Below are positions 30,381 through 38,729 of a stretch of 64,000 nt of DNA, one piece after another; position 1 is the stretch's first letter, and each line of letters starts with the position of its first letter. The notes beneath the pieces were generated by a model that did no database searches, had not been told where the DNA came from, and saw only the letters and a program-made list of their open reading frames with translations. The stretch comes from Caulobacteraceae bacterium PMMR1 (lineage in GTDB: Bacteria; Pseudomonadota; Alphaproteobacteria; Caulobacterales; Caulobacteraceae). The position numbers were made by a program, and so were the translations under genes. The stretch is taken from the NCBI GenBank assembly GCA_000733915.1, contig JPOM01000001.1, positions 1,612,001-1,676,000 of the forward strand. The letters are read 5' to 3'.

Positions 30381-32687
30381 CTACGCGCAATGGGCCCGGC
30401 GCTCGGCCCCGGCGGGTTGCTCCCGCTGCAGGAACTCCAGCAGCGCCGGCAGGCCCATGGGCCGCGCCACGCCATAGCCCTGGGCCATGTCGCAGCCCAT
30501 GCCGGCCAGGAGCGCGGCGTGCGTATCGGTCTCCACCCCCTCCGCGGTGACCTTCATCCCCAGGCTGTGCGCCAGCGATATGGTCGAGCGGACCAGCAGG
30601 GCGTCACGGCCGTCCCGGTCCATGCCCAGCACGAAGGCCTTGTCGATCTTCAGCTCGTGCGCGTTCAGCTGCTTCAGATAGCTGAGCGAGGACAGGCCCG
30701 AGCCGTAGTCGTCGATGGCGATCAGGCCCCCGGCGGCGGCCAGGGCGTCGAGATTGGCGATGGCGCGCTCGGGCTCGGCGATCACGGCCGTCTCGGTGAC
30801 CTCCATGCAGAGCCGGCCGGGGCTCGCCGCGATCCGCTGCGCTAGGCCCTGCATGAAGCCATCCTCGGCCAGCAGCCGCCCGGAGAGGTTCACCGACATC
30901 ACTAGGTCGTGGCCGGCCTGTGCGAGCGCGGCCTGATCGGCGATGGCGCGCTCCAGCACCCAGTCGGTCATGGCGCGGATGTGGCCGGTCTCCTCCGCCA
31001 TGCCGACGAAGAGCTCAGGCGACAGACGGCCGCGCTCCACGTGGGTCCAGCGGGCGAGCGCCTCCACCCCGGTCACCCGGCGCGCGCGCAGATCGTACTT
31101 GGGCTGGTGGTGCAGGTCGAAGTCGCCCGACGCCATGCCCTTCAGCATCTCGCTCATCAGCGAGAGATTGCTGGCCGGATCGCCGTAGGCCTCCGCGTCG
31201 AAGGCCATGACGGAGCGCCGCGCGGCCTGGGCCTGGCCGAGGGCGATGCCGGCGCGTTCGATCAGGAGCGGCGGGGTGGGGGCGTGCAGGGGAAGGACCG
31301 CGAGACCCGCGGTCAGGCCGACGTCGACGTCGGCGCCGCCCACGCGATAGGCGCCGGCCAGGGTGGCCTGGACAGAGGCCGCGATCCGCTCGCCCTCGGT
31401 GAGGCCGCCGCGACCGGCCAGGCCCAGCACGCCGTCGGACAATCTGGCGGCGGAGAGCTCCGGATGCCGCGCGATCAGCCGGCGCCCGACCTCGCCCGCC
31501 AGCTCCGCGGCCAGGGTATGACCGATGGCGGCCCGGAAATGGGTGTAGCGGTCGATGCCGAGCGCGATGGCGAACACCGGCCCGCCGGGGCCGGCGACGC
31601 GCGCCGCCGCGCTCTCCAGCGCCTGGCGGTTGGGCAGCCCCGTCTCGGAATCCTGCTGAGCCAGTTGGGTGATGCGCGCCTCGCGGTCGCGCACGGCACC
31701 GACGAGCCCGTTGAAGCTGTGCGCCAGGCGGGCGACTTCGTCGCGGCCCGCCACCTCGACCTGAGGCGCCTCGCCGGCCTCCAGGCGGTGCACGGCGGCG
31801 TCGAGGGCGGCGATCGGCCGGGCCACGCCGCGGGCCAGCAGCCAGCTGCCCGCCACGACCAGCACCAGGCCCCCCAGCGCAATCAGATAGACGGTCTGCA
31901 GCAGGCTCTGGAACGGCGCCATGGCCTGGGCGAGGGGATAGGTCAGCAGCAGCCCCGCCGCCACCTTGCCGTCCAAGCCCTTCAGCGGCCGGGCAAGGGC
32001 GATGGCGCGCCCCCGGCGTTCGCCGATCAGGCCGGGCGTCGCGGCGCGGCCGGCGCGGTCCGTCAGGGCGGCCTGAACGAGCTTACGCGCCTCTCCCTGC
32101 ACCTGGCTGGGCTGCACCACCGCAGCGCTCAGGGGGATGGGCGAAAGCCGCTCGAGCGCCCGCAGCGCCTTGGCGTCCACCGGGGCGGTGAACAGCACCC
32201 AACCCTGGGGTTCAGGGGCCAGCACGGGGGTCAGCACCGCCTCGAGCGGCTGACCGTTCAGCATGAGAAGCCCGGCCGCGGGCGTGTAGGGGTCGGCGAA
32301 GGCGCTGAGCCGCCGGGCGACCCCCGCCATCTCCGGGGACGCGGTTCCGATCACCGCGCCGTCGGGCCGCACCACGATCCCGCGGTCCACGCCCAACCGG
32401 TCGGCGAGATTGTCAAGCGCGGAGCCCACCGTGGGCGCGTCTCCGGTCGCTAGCGCCTGGCGAAAGCCGAAGTCGTGGGAGATCAGCCTGGCGCCGTCCT
32501 CCATCTGCGCAGCGCGCAGCGTCCAAAGCCGGTCGAACACCGCGCCGGAGGCCTGCATCTCGCCCGTCACGATCCGCCGGGCGTGCGCCGACACCGCCCA
32601 CTGCGCCGCGAGCGCCACGAGCAGCAGCGCGCCGCCGAACAGCACGGCGGACATCACCGCGAGCCGGGTCTGCAGGCGGGTGAACAT
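30381..32687 (-). CDS. Membrane c-di-GMP phosphodiesterase with degenerate GGDEF and intact EAL
   Basis: 768 residues: N-terminal helix (about 12-32), periplasmic sensor region to about 255, second helix (~265-285), HAMP-like linker, GGDEF-like domain (~340-490), EAL domain (~510-755). The GGDEF signature is replaced by RLSDGVLGLAG, so cyclase activity is unlikely. EAL residues look intact: VEALARW, VNLSG, CMEVTET, IDDYGSG, LKIDKAF, AEGVET, AQGYG. It therefore probably degrades c-di-GMP in response to a periplasmic signal; a receptor role is the alternative. Confidence 0.88.
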   Translation of the reverse strand: MFTRLQTRLAVMSAVLFGGALLLVALAAQWAVSAHARRIVTGEMQASGAVFDRLWTLRAAQMEDGARLISHDFGFRQALATGDAPTVGSALDNLADRLGVDRGIVVRPDGAVIGTASPEMAGVARRLSAFADPYTPAAGLLMLNGQPLEAVLTPVLAPEPQGWVLFTAPVDAKALRALERLSPIPLSAAVVQPSQVQGEARKLVQAALTDRAGRAATPGLIGERRGRAIALARPLKGLDGKVAAGLLLTYPLAQAMAPFQSLLQTVYLIALGGLVLVVAGSWLLARGVARPIAALDAAVHRLEAGEAPQVEVAGRDEVARLAHSFNGLVGAVRDREARITQLAQQDSETGLPNRQALESAAARVAGPGGPVFAIALGIDRYTHFRAAIGHTLAAELAGEVGRRLIARHPELSAARLSDGVLGLAGRGGLTEGERIAASVQATLAGAYRVGGADVDVGLTAGLAVLPLHAPTPPLLIERAGIALGQAQAARRSVMAFDAEAYGDPASNLSLMSEMLKGMASGDFDLHHQPKYDLRARRVTGVEALARWTHVERGRLSPELFVGMAEETGHIRAMTDWVLERAIADQAALAQAGHDLVMSVNLSGRLLAEDGFMQGLAQRIAASPGRLCMEVTETAVIAEPERAIANLDALAAAGGLIAIDDYGSGLSSLSYLKQLNAHELKIDKAFVLGMDRDGRDALLVRSTISLAHSLGMKVTAEGVETDTHAALLAGMGCDMAQGYGVARPMGLPALLEFLQREQPAGAERRAHCA

Positions 32688-32845
32688 CAGGGGGCGGGGC
32701 GCAGGGCGCGCGAGGTCATGTCGCTCTTCTACCGGCCGCTGCTGAAACCGGAGTTAAGACCGCCGCTGTGACAACTCGCCGGCAACACTCTCCATCGCAG
32801 ACTCAGCTTAGATTCGCACTTTGCAATGACGGGTTTGTCGAAACG

Positions 32846-33310
32846 ATGCTGTCGAGCTTGCTCCCGGGCCTAGCCCTCGTCGTCGCCTCAGGTATCCTGG
32901 CCCTGGCCCAGCCCGCGGCGGCGGGCGAGCCCACGCAGGTGACGCCGATCCACGACCCCGCGCTCCTGAAGGCCTTCCATGGCGAGGCGGGCATCCGCCG
33001 CATCACCGCCGACGCCTTGCAGCGCTACCAGCACGATCCGCGTATCGCCGACATCTTCAAGGGCCACGACCTCGTAAGGCTGGAGAAAGAGCTGGGCGAC
33101 CACACCTGCTGGCTGCTCGGCGGGCCTTGCGTCTACAGCGGCCGCAACATGCGCGAGGCGCACCGCAATCTGGGCCTGCAGGCCCGCGACATGGATGCCT
33201 TGGTCGAAAATCTGCAGGCCGCCATGGACAAGGAGGGCGTGCCCTTCTCCGCCCAGAACAGGCTCTTGGCCAAGCTCGCGCCCATGAAGCGTGATGTCGT
33301 CGAGCGCTGA
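32846..33310 (+). CDS. Periplasmic group 1 truncated haemoglobin
   Basis: 154 residues from ATG 32846 (MLSSLLPGLALVVASG), which begins a Sec signal peptide ending near AQPAAAG; an upstream ATG at 32768 would bury the signal. The mature part has the trHb1 layout: haem-pocket segment ELGDHTCWLLGGPCVYSGRNM and proximal-His region REAHRNLGLQ. Most trHb1 proteins are cytoplasmic, so export is unusual; a role in NO or O2 chemistry in the periplasm is inference. Confidence 0.8.
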   Translation: MLSSLLPGLALVVASGILALAQPAAAGEPTQVTPIHDPALLKAFHGEAGIRRITADALQRYQHDPRIADIFKGHDLVRLEKELGDHTCWLLGGPCVYSGRNMREAHRNLGLQARDMDALVENLQAAMDKEGVPFSAQNRLLAKLAPMKRDVVER

Positions 33311-33522
33311 AGCGCCGGGAGCGGCGAGGCCCCTCGCCTTGGCGGGCCGTGGCCGGGCCGTAGCGCCAGGCGCCGGGGCTAGACCATCAGCCCGAAAGGT
33401 GTCGCAGCTTGTGGGCCTGGCTCGGCGCAAGACCAGCGCGATAAGGCATGAGAGATACTGACCTCAACCGCCGCCTTCCGAAGCTCTCGACAGCGTTCGG
33501 AGTGCGACGCTGACTTCGAAGG

Positions 33523-33607
33523 TGGTGCGGGTGGTCGGGCTCGAACCGACACTCCTTGCGGAACCGGATTTTGAGTCCGGCGCGTCTACCAATTCCACCA
33601 CACCCGC
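33523..33607 (-). tRNA. tRNA-Leu (anticodon CAA)
   Basis: Minus strand folds as a class II tRNA. Acceptor stem GCGGGTG pairs with CACCCGC, anticodon stem GCCGGA/TCCGGT encloses loop CTCAAAA (anticodon CAA), a short variable arm follows, and the T arm is GTCGG-TTCGAGC-CCGAC. An encoded CCA lies at 33523-33525. The accessory IS/CRISPR block begins on its 5' side, so its 3' end is not split or duplicated. Confidence 0.95.
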
Positions 33608-33749
33608 GCCGAGCCGCTTGGCTCCCCTGCGCCTCCTAGCCCAATTTCAGCTGTTCCGCCAAGCCCACGCCGGGCGGCCGATCGTGTTTCGAGCCGTGGT
33701 GTAGCTTCGGCGGTGTGATCCCCGCGATCTCCGGCTGAGCCGGGTCTGG
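33608..33749. other. Short spacer between tRNA-Leu and IS256 remnant
   Basis: 142 bases with no gene I can support. It should contain the tRNA promoter on the minus strand and possibly the outer end of the IS256-family element, but I could not find a second inverted repeat to confirm an IS end. Confidence 0.4.
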
Positions 33750-33976
33750 TCAGGCGGCCATGGCGGGCAGGCGGACGAGGGCATTATCGCTGAGCGGTGC
33801 GAAGCTTTCCAGCGGCATGTAGCGGGAGCGCTGGACGGCCCATTCGTCGGATTGCTCGAGCAGGATGGCGCCGACGCGGCGGGCGAGCGCTGCCTCGTTT
33901 GGGAAGATGCCGACGACCTCGGTTCGCCGCTTGATCTCCCGGTTCACTGGCTCGATCGGGTTCACCGAGTGGATCT
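33750..33976 (-). pseudogene. IS256-family transposase, C-terminal remnant
   Basis: The last ~75 residues of an IS256-family (MULE-type) transposase: [40 protein letters not shown], and a terminal [20 protein letters not shown]. The N-terminal ~300+ residues with most of the DDE site are gone. The 5' break coincides with the IS3 element's left end at 33977; an apparent Met start (MKGGGQ) just upstream is encoded by the IS3 end, not by IS256. Confidence 0.85.
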
Positions 33977-33994
33977 TGACCTGACCCCCGCCTT

Positions 33995-34920
33995 TCATCC
34001 AGCGGCGACCAGAGACCGGCCGGTGTTGTCGCGCAGGAGCGCGAGTGAAGCAACGGGCGGGGTTAACCCCGCCCGTTGCTGTTCGAGTTCGGCGGCGAAG
34101 GCTGCCGGGGTGGCGTAACCGAGCGAGGAGTGCGGCCGCTCATTGTTGTAATCGTCGACCCAGCGGGCGAGGATCGAGCGGGCCTGACCGATAGTGAAAA
34201 ACAGCGTCTCGTTGAGCAGCTCGTCGCGCATGCGACCATTGAAGCTCTCGACGAACCCGTTCTGGGTCGGCTTGCCGGGCGCGATGTAATGCCACTCGAC
34301 GCCGGTATCTCCGGACCAGGCGAGCACCGCGTTCGAGGTCAGCTCGGTGCCGTTGTCGCTGACGATCATCTTCGGCCTGCCGCGTTCGGCGATCAGATCG
34401 GCCAGCTCCCGCACGACCCGCCGACCCGAGATCGAGGTATCGACCACCGCCCGGAGGCACTCGCGCATCACGTCGTCGACGATGTTGAGCACGCGGAACC
34501 GCCGGCCAGTGACGAGCTGGTCGTGCACGAAGTCTAGGCTCCAGCGCTGGTTGGGGAGCGCCAGCACCGGCGTGGCGCCCGCGCGCCAACGGCGCGCCTT
34601 CGCCCCTTCCTGCGCCTGACCGTCAGCCCCTCCTCACGGTAGAGCCGCTGGGTCTTCTTGCGGTTGATCGTGATGCCATCACGGCGGAGCAGGATGTGCA
34701 GCCGTCGATAGCCGAACCGCCGACGCTGCTGCGCCAGCTCGCACAGCCGCGACCGCAGGCCGCCATCATCTTCCCGGCACGACCGATACCGCATGCTCTT
34801 CCGGTCCGCCGAGATCACCCGGCACGCCCGCCGCTCGCTCATCCCGAACGCCGCCTGCAAATGCATGACGGCTTCGCGCTGGGCTGCGGCGGTCACCACT
34901 TTTTTGACAGCAGGTCTTTC
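33995..34920 (-). pseudogene. IS3 transposase OrfB (catalytic part), one-base frame break
   Basis: The rve/DDE integrase part. The upstream half (HLQAAFGMSERRACRVISADR to [21 protein letters not shown]) and the downstream half ([19 protein letters not shown] onward) are in different frames; one missing base near 34573 explains the break. The DDE residues are visible: Asp in WSLDFV, Asp in IVSDNGTE, Glu in FVESFNGRM. Normally made as an OrfAB fusion by -1 slippage from orfA. As sequenced, the element cannot make full transposase. Confidence 0.8.
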
Positions 34921-35159
34921 AACCTCGCATTGTCCAGCATGGCGTCCGCTAGCAGCCGCTTGAGCTTGCCGTTCTCGTCCTCCAACGCGCGCAGCCGCTT
35001 TGCCTCGGACACCTCCAGGCCGCCGTACTTGGCCTTCCACGCATAATAGGTCGCGCTCGACATGCCGTGCCTGCGGCATAGCTCCGTCACCACCGCGCCC
35101 GCCTCGGCTTCCTTCAGGATGCCGATGATCTGCTCTTCCGTGAACTGCTTCCGCTTCAT
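34893..35159 (-). CDS. IS3 transposase OrfA
   Basis: 88 residues: helix-turn-helix (FTEEQIIGILKEAEAGAVVT, SSATYYAWKAKYGG) then a leucine-zipper-like coiled coil (LRALEDENGKLKRLLADAML). The 3' end contains A-AAA-AAG at 34899-34906 on the minus strand, the slippery heptamer used by IS3 elements for -1 frameshifting into orfB. Confidence 0.88.
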   Translation of the reverse strand: MKRKQFTEEQIIGILKEAEAGAVVTELCRRHGMSSATYYAWKAKYGGLEVSEAKRLRALEDENGKLKRLLADAMLDNARLKDLLSKKW

Positions 35160-35223
35160 CTGTCCGTCCCATCAAGGGGCTGGTCTCTAGGTCCAGGTAA
35201 ATGAAGAAACGGGGGTCAGATCA

Positions 35224-38220
35224 CGGGAAGACCGTTGCCACGCCAGAACAGTTGGAGCTATTTGAAAGCAAGCTTCAATGAGGCCCGGGCTTAGAGCCCG
35301 GGAAGACTATGATATTCGCACCAGCCATCGCCGAACAATCCAGCTTCAATGAGGCCCGGGCTTAGAGCCCGGGAAGACCCTTGACGCCGTCCCTCCGTCG
35401 CCTGTTGAGCAAAGCCTGCTTCAATGAGGCCCGGGCTTAGAGCCCGGGAAGACCCGAGCACATCCTGCTTGGCTGGGAGGGCGTCACCGAGCTTCAATGA
35501 GGCCCGGGCTTAGAGCCCGGGAAGACAACGCGCCTATGACAAGATAGGCGGCACCTTCATTGAGCTTCAATGAGGCTCGGGCTTAGAGCCCGGGAAGACC
35601 GCTTGTAACTGTAACTTTGGGCGTTGCGCTCGGTGCTTCAATGAGGCCCGGGCTTAGAGCCCGGGAAGACTCTTCGATCACGGCGCGCCGCCGAGCGAAC
35701 GCACCAAAGCTTCAATGAGGCCCGGGCTTAGAGCCCGGGAAGACGGCGGCCGCGACCGACATGCCGTCGAACCCTGGGGCGCTTCAATGAGGCCCGGGCT
35801 TAGAGCCCGGGAAGACGACCCGCTCGGAGCCCCAATAGGGCGGGTCGAGGTAGCTTCAATGAGGCCCGGGCTTAGAGCCCGGGAAGACGCGGCGCACCCG
35901 ATCGGGGACACCGGCCAGACCTACTCGCTTCAATGAGGCCCGGGCTTAGAGCCCGGGAAGACCTGGTGCGAAGACCAGGGGAACGACCGCGTCATGAGCG
36001 CGCTTCAATGAGGCCCGGGCTTAGAGCCCGGGAAGACTTGTGGGCGCGGCGGCATGGTCGAGCCGCGCGCGAGCCGCGCTTCAATGAGGCCCGGGCTTAG
36101 AGCCCGGGAAGACCGTCGCCGACCACGAAGTGCGTCGCGCCGTCGGTGATCGTGCTTCAATGAGGCCCGGGCTTAGAGCCCGGGAAGACCGCCATCGACG
36201 TGCGCCGCGGCGACGAAATCCTGCGGCTTCAATGAGGCCCGGGCTTAGAGCCCGGGAAGACCTGACCTGGGGGAAGGGATACGCCGGGAAGTCCAGCATG
36301 CTTCAATGAGGCCCGGGCTTAGAGCCCGGGAAGACGCTTGCAGGATCGGGTCGCCGCGGCCGCCGGTCTCGGCCGGCTTCAATGAGGCCCGGGCTTAGAG
36401 CCCGGGAAGACGGCCCAGGATCGCGGCCGCCTGAACGAAGAAATCGCGCTTCAATGAGGCCCGGGCTTAGAGCCCGGGAAGACCAACACGTACGGAAACA
36501 TGACCGTCATCCATGCGCTGCTTCAATGAGGCCCGGGCTTAGAGCCCGGGAAGACGGCCAGCACCAGGGGCGCCGCGGCGGACGCCACGGCGCTTCAATG
36601 AGGCCCGGGCTTAGAGCCCGGGAAGACCCATCTGCCCGTCCTGCGACGGAACGGGCGAAGTCGCTTCAATGAGGCCCGGGCTTAGAGCCCGGGAAGACCA
36701 AGTCAGGCAGCGAGGACGCGAGGGTCGAAAGAAAGCTTCAATGAGGCCCGGGCTTAGAGCCCGGGAAGACCCCCAGGTCAGGGTCACGCGCCGGTGTCCG
36801 GGTTTCGCTTCAATGAGGCCCGGGCTTAGAGCCCGGGAAGACGAAACGGGCCGGTCCTCCCCGACGCTTCGGAACTTCGCTTCAATGAGGCCCGGGCTTA
36901 GAGCCCGGGAAGACCTTCCTGGAGCCCGCCGAAGTCAAGCGGGAGCACTTGCTTCAATGAGGCCCGGGCTTAGAGCCCGGGAAGACGGCGGCCGCGACCG
37001 ACATGCCGTCGAACCCTGGGGCGCTTCAATGAGGCCCGGGCTTAGAGCCCGGGAAGACGACCCGCTCGGAGCCCCAATAGGGCGGGTCGAGGTAGCTTCA
37101 ATGAGGCCCGGGCTTAGAGCCCGGGAAGACGCGGCGCACCCGATCGGGGACACCGGCCAGACCTACTCGCTTCAATGAGGCCCGGGCTTAGAGCCCGGGA
37201 AGACCTCGGAGTAACGCTGCACCTTGCCTTAGTTCAAGGGCTTCAATGAGGCCCGGGCTTAGAGCCCGGGAAGACTGCGTCTGCAGCGCCCTCGCTCAAC
37301 CTGCCCGTCCCGCTTCAATGAGGCCCGGGCTTAGAGCCCGGGAAGACGGGGGCCGGGGCTTACGACCTTGGTCATGAACAAGGACGTGCTTCAATGAGGC
37401 CCGGGCTTAGAGCCCGGGAAGACACGCGCAAGGAACTGCCGGGCTGTCGCATCACGGCGCTTCAATGAGGCCCGGGCTTAGAGCCCGGGAAGACCCAGCT
37501 TTCCCAGGTCTCTGGGTTCCTTCGGGAGCTGCTTCAATGAGGCCCGGGCTTAGAGCCCGGGAAGACTCGCCCACGCGTGGCGCGAGAGCTTGGAGGTCGA
37601 ATTGCTTCAATGAGGCCCGGGCTTAGAGCCCGGGAAGACCCCCAGCCTGTTCGACATCTTCGATGCGATCAACGCGGCTTCAATGAGGCCCGGGCTTAGA
37701 GCCCGGGAAGACCGCTTCGACCCCTATACGGGTCAACGTCGCTGCGACGCTTCAATGAGGCCCGGGCTTAGAGCCCGGGAAGACTAGGCGCGCACAGCCG
37801 CAAAGGGCTGGGGCTTGACAGCTTCAATGAGGCCCGGGCTTAGAGCCCGGGAAGACCGACCGGCCTGGTGACCGCCGCGCCCAAGGCCGGCGGGCTTCAA
37901 TGAGGCCCGGGCTTAGAGCCCGGGAAGACTGTGCTTCAGGGCGATCTGCTGCAGCAGGTCCTGGGCTTCAATGAGGCCCGGGCTTAGAGCCCGGGAAGAC
38001 CGGTTCCGGGCGAGGCGATCACCTGTTTCCTGCAGGTGCTTCAATGAGGCCCGGGCTTAGAGCCCGGGAAGACAGCGGTGCATCTATGGCGACTCCGCCG
38101 AGGGCTGCCGAGCTTCAATGAGGCCCGGGCTTAGAGCCCGGGAAGACCGCGTGGTAGACGTAGGCCCCGGCCGGACCGGCGACCGCTTCAATGAGGCCCG
38201 GGCTTAGAGCCCGGGAAGAC
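35224..38220 (-). CRISPR. CRISPR array: 41 full 36-bp repeats plus a truncated one, 41 spacers
   Basis: Full repeats start at 35272, 35343, 35418, 35491, 35564 and so on to the last at 38185-38220; spacers are 35-40 bp. On the plus strand each repeat begins GCTTCAATGAGG, has the palindrome CCCGGGCT-TAG-AGCCCGGG (8-bp stem), and ends GAAGAC. All copies I read are identical except the one at 35564 (C to T at 35577). On the minus strand the repeat ends ATTGAAGC, the conserved 3' form of type I repeats, so transcription is right to left from the leader beside cas2. Three spacers at 35745-35926 recur at 36987-37168, leaving about 38 unique. A 9-base repeat end (35224-35232) abuts the IS3 element. 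Confidence 0.98.
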
Positions 38221-38438
38221 CGCATCCCCACAAGCCTCTGGAGCCCAAGGATAAACGGGCCTGAGCGCGAGCGGGTCGCGACCTGGGATCGGCGTCATCC
38301 CAAGACACTTATCAAAACTACACGATTTCAAAGAACAAGTAAAGAGATTCAGCCTTTTATCGCGGTTCGAGCGGGTCTGGCGCGTCTGCCGTCGTCGGAC
38401 CGCTCGCGTTCGGACCGGCAATCACACGGGTCAGGGCC
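38221..38438 (-). promoter_or_regulatory. CRISPR leader region
   Basis: 218 bases between the newest repeat and the cas2 stop. The middle (about 38300-38365: ACTTATCAAAACTACACG, AAAGAACAAGTAAAGAGATT, TTTTAT) is clearly more AT-rich than the surroundings, as expected of a leader carrying the array promoter and integration signals. Orientation is supported by the cas2 position, by intact repeats at this end, and by a degenerate and a truncated repeat at the other end. No ORF of quality. Confidence 0.75.
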
Positions 38439-38729
38439 CTAAATCACTATAGCCTCGCGCCGGATCGGCTCGAAGCTCTTTCCGAAACTCTCCACGCGGG
38501 GATCGACCTGGTCGGCCGGGCCGAGGTCGAGAATCACCACGTGGTCCTCGCGGGCGTGGATCAGCGCCTCCAGCTTGGCCGCCATATCCGCCCGCCGCCG
38601 CGCCGACAGGCGGCACTGGAACACCGAGAGCTGCAGCCAACGGCCGTAGCCCTTCATGGTCTTGAACACCCGCCGCCAGCGCTTGGGCGAGGCCACGTCA
38701 TAGGCGACGATGTAGAGCCGCTCGCTCAT
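38439..38729 (-). CDS. cas2: CRISPR-associated endonuclease Cas2
   Basis: 96 residues, normal length. Forms the integration complex with Cas1 that inserts new spacers. Starts MSERLYIVAYDVASPKRWRR with the family beta-strand and Asp (YDV), followed by GRWLQLSVFQCRLSARRRADM. ATG 38729 overlaps the cas4-cas1 stop (ATGA); a longer frame would add 62 residues from inside cas1 and is rejected. Next to the leader, as usual for adaptation genes. Confidence 0.95.
   Translation of the reverse strand: MSERLYIVAYDVASPKRWRRVFKTMKGYGRWLQLSVFQCRLSARRRADMAAKLEALIHAREDHVVILDLGPADQVDPRVESFGKSFEPIRREAIVI

Larger units (their letters stand above)
33977..35223 (-). mobile_element. IS3-family insertion element (IS407-like), 1,247 bp
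   Basis: Bounded by imperfect terminal inverted repeats: left TGACCTGACCCCCG (33977-33990) and right, read inward, TGATCTGACCCCCG (35210-35223), 13 of 14 matching. It encodes orfA and orfB on the minus strand. Immediate flanks are ATCT on the left and CGGG on the right, so no target-site duplication is present. The right flank is the last 9 bases of a CRISPR repeat; the left flank is a broken IS256 gene. This indicates deletion or recombination after insertion. Confidence 0.85.

Noticed and set aside
33523-33607. tRNA-Leu as the attachment site of an integrated island covering the CRISPR block
   Set aside because: The island lies on the 5' side of the tRNA, no integrase is present and no repeat of the tRNA 3' end was found on the far side.
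33977-33998. Start codon and first residues (MKGGGQ) of the IS256 transposase remnant
   Set aside because: These bases are the IS3 terminal repeat; the remnant has no start of its own.
35678-37178. Several open frames through the CRISPR array giving repeated peptides (MRPGLRARED on plus, SSRALSPGLIEA on minus)
   Set aside because: They are translations of the 36-bp repeat, a multiple of three, with spacers of 36 or 39 bases keeping frame; not genes.
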